Part shown: positions 4,398 through 5,302 of the stretch, piece after piece
Numbering within the stretch: position 1 is the first letter of the stretch
Layout: the number at the start of each line of letters is the position of its first letter
Assembly: GCA_028288775.1 (NCBI GenBank)
Contig: JAQGHP010000308.1
Span: 1 to 5,302, forward strand
Direction of reading: 5' to 3'
From: Phycisphaerales bacterium
GTDB taxonomy: Bacteria > Planctomycetota > Phycisphaerae > Tepidisphaerales > Tepidisphaeraceae
Length of the DNA stretch: 5,302 nucleotides
Notes under the pieces: generated by a model
What the model saw: the letters and a program-made list of their open reading frames with translations, nothing else
What the model was told of the DNA's origin: nothing
Database searches by the model: none
Made by a program: the position numbers and the translations under genes

Positions 4398-5302
4398 TCA
4401 CACCTCTCCGCCGCCCGGGCCCGCCCAGCCTTTGTTCCCCGGGCCGCCTTCGTGGTCGTTGTAGTTCGGGCTTACGGCCCAATTGAGCTTCTCGGCCAGG
4501 CTCCGCCACTCGCGTTCCTTGGGATTTTCCACTAGCAGCACGTCGTGCATGCTCCGGCGGATGATGACCCGCTCCCCGGCGCACAGCGGCGTGCTCGCCT
4601 GCCCGTCACAGAAAAGCGTGGTGCCGGCATTCACCCTCGCCGCGACGATCACTACGGTGCTCTTGGAACTCACCACCACCGGCCGGAACGAGAGGCTGTG
4701 CGGGCAGATCGGCGTGATGCAGAAGCACTCGACGTCGGGGTTGATGATCGGCCCCCCCGCCGACACGTTGTAGGCGGTGGAGCCGCTGGCGGTCGAGACG
4801 ATCACCCCGTCGCCAAAATACTTCACGCCCTCGTCGCTGTCGGCGGAGATCGCCAGCTCGACCATCCGGAAAGGCGGCCCCGCCGTCACTACCGCGTCGT
4901 TGAGCGCGGTCGCTACAAATCGGCGGTTGCGCACGATATCCTCGTCGCTGCACCAGGTGCAGATTGTGGATGGCGGGATGACGGACGCCTCGAGCATCTG
5001 CCGGGTCCGGATGGGGAGCCCTTCGCGGAAATACTGCTCGAGCGAATCGCGGAGGGTGTCGGGGGTAAAGCTGGCGAGGAAGCCGAGGCGGCCGAAGTTC
5101 ACGCCCATGATCGGAATCTGCCGGCCCGCGAGCCGCCGGGCCACGGAAAGCAGTGTCCCATCCCCCCCAAGGACGAGAATCACGTCGGCCTCCAGCGTCG
5201 CGAGGTCGTAGTCGCAATTGCTCTCCACGCCCACGAGCGTGGCGCGCTCGGCCAGCCACGGCTTCAGCGACTCCAGCGCCTCGGCGACGGAGGGCTTGCT
5301 CA
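4398..5302 (-). CDS. nadK: NAD kinase, 5' end beyond the window
   Basis: The enzyme phosphorylates NAD with ATP (or polyphosphate) to NADP in the cytoplasm. About 300 residues are visible; the frame stays open to the right edge, where the visible part begins SKPSVAEALESLKPWLAERA, the usual sequence shortly after an NAD kinase start. A further stretch of roughly ten residues is probably missing, although the codon split by the edge ends in TG and might itself be a start. The GTG at 5234 is an internal valine, not the start. Family motifs are complete: GGDGT (codons at 5168-5154) with the catalytic Asp, ND in ATALNDAVV (5' base at 4901), DGVIVSTASGSTAYNVSAGGPI (5' base at 4811) and TPICPHSL for the substrate site, then DGQ (5' base at 4607). 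The end EKLNWAV is followed by a 23-residue Gly/Pro/Asn-rich tail not typical of the family. It is convergent with mlaD and unlikely to be functionally linked. Confidence 0.93.
   Translation of the reverse strand, partial: SKPSVAEALESLKPWLAERATLVGVESNCDYDLATLEADVILVLGGDGTLLSVARRLAGRQIPIMGVNFGRLGFLASFTPDTLRDSLEQYFREGLPIRTRQMLEASVIPPSTICTWCSDEDIVRNRRFVATALNDAVVTAGPPFRMVELAISADSDEGVKYFGDGVIVSTASGSTAYNVSAGGPIINPDVECFCITPICPHSLSFRPVVVSSKSTVVIVAARVNAGTTLFCDGQASTPLCAGERVIIRRSMHDVLLVENPKEREWRSLAEKLNWAVSPNYNDHEGGPGNKGWAGPGGGEV

Noticed and set aside
5232..5234. GTG at 5234 as the start of NAD kinase
   Set aside because: The frame stays open for at least 22 more codons with a family-like N-terminus, so the gene continues past the right edge.

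Overview
The window is GC-rich chromosomal DNA from what looks like a Gram-negative (diderm) bacterium. It carries a retrograde-type MCE/Mla lipid-transport operon, a lipoprotein and an NAD kinase. Several traits point towards the Planctomycetota or a neighbouring PVC-type environmental lineage: three genes start without a Shine-Dalgarno sequence, and the gaps hold inverted pairs of short tandem repeats of a kind I associate from memory with planctomycete and acidobacterial genomes. This placement is inference and is not proven by the sequence.

Layout. Positions 1-320 hold no credible gene. They hold a striking pair of inverted double-hairpin units (33-150) and a strand-specific hairpin terminator (245-282). 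A TPR-repeat lipoprotein gene runs leftward (1133 to 321) from a GTG with a strong ribosome binding site and ends at that terminator. A 405-base divergent gap follows. It holds an inverted-repeat cassette (1268-1472) and a good sigma70-like promoter (1502-1530) placed so close to the next ATG that the transcript may be leaderless. The rightward operon mlaE (1539-2354), mlaF (2515-3288) and mlaD (3330-4292) encodes the permease, ATPase and membrane-anchored MCE substrate-binding subunit of a lipid ABC transporter. A different inverted-repeat cassette (2368-2500) sits inside the operon between mlaE and mlaF. Converging on the operon from the right is nadK (NAD kinase), whose start lies beyond the window edge. 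The convergent gap holds a third inverted repeat (about 4300-4394).

How the genes work together. MlaF hydrolyses ATP to drive MlaE, and the MlaD ring hands phospholipid between the inner-membrane permease and the periplasm. No mlaC (periplasmic carrier) or mlaB (STAS) gene is present here, so this is a minimal E-F-D set. The divergent TPR lipoprotein may be an envelope protein of the same neighbourhood, but nothing in the sequence ties it to lipid transport. NAD kinase is a housekeeping enzyme and probably unrelated.

The coding genes are ordinary members of known families. The most unusual content is between them. The twin double-hairpin element shows only compensated base-pair changes between its copies, and three gaps each carry a different inverted pair of 7-8-base tandem repeats. 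The mlaE permease also appears to have lost two conserved acidic residues to their amides.
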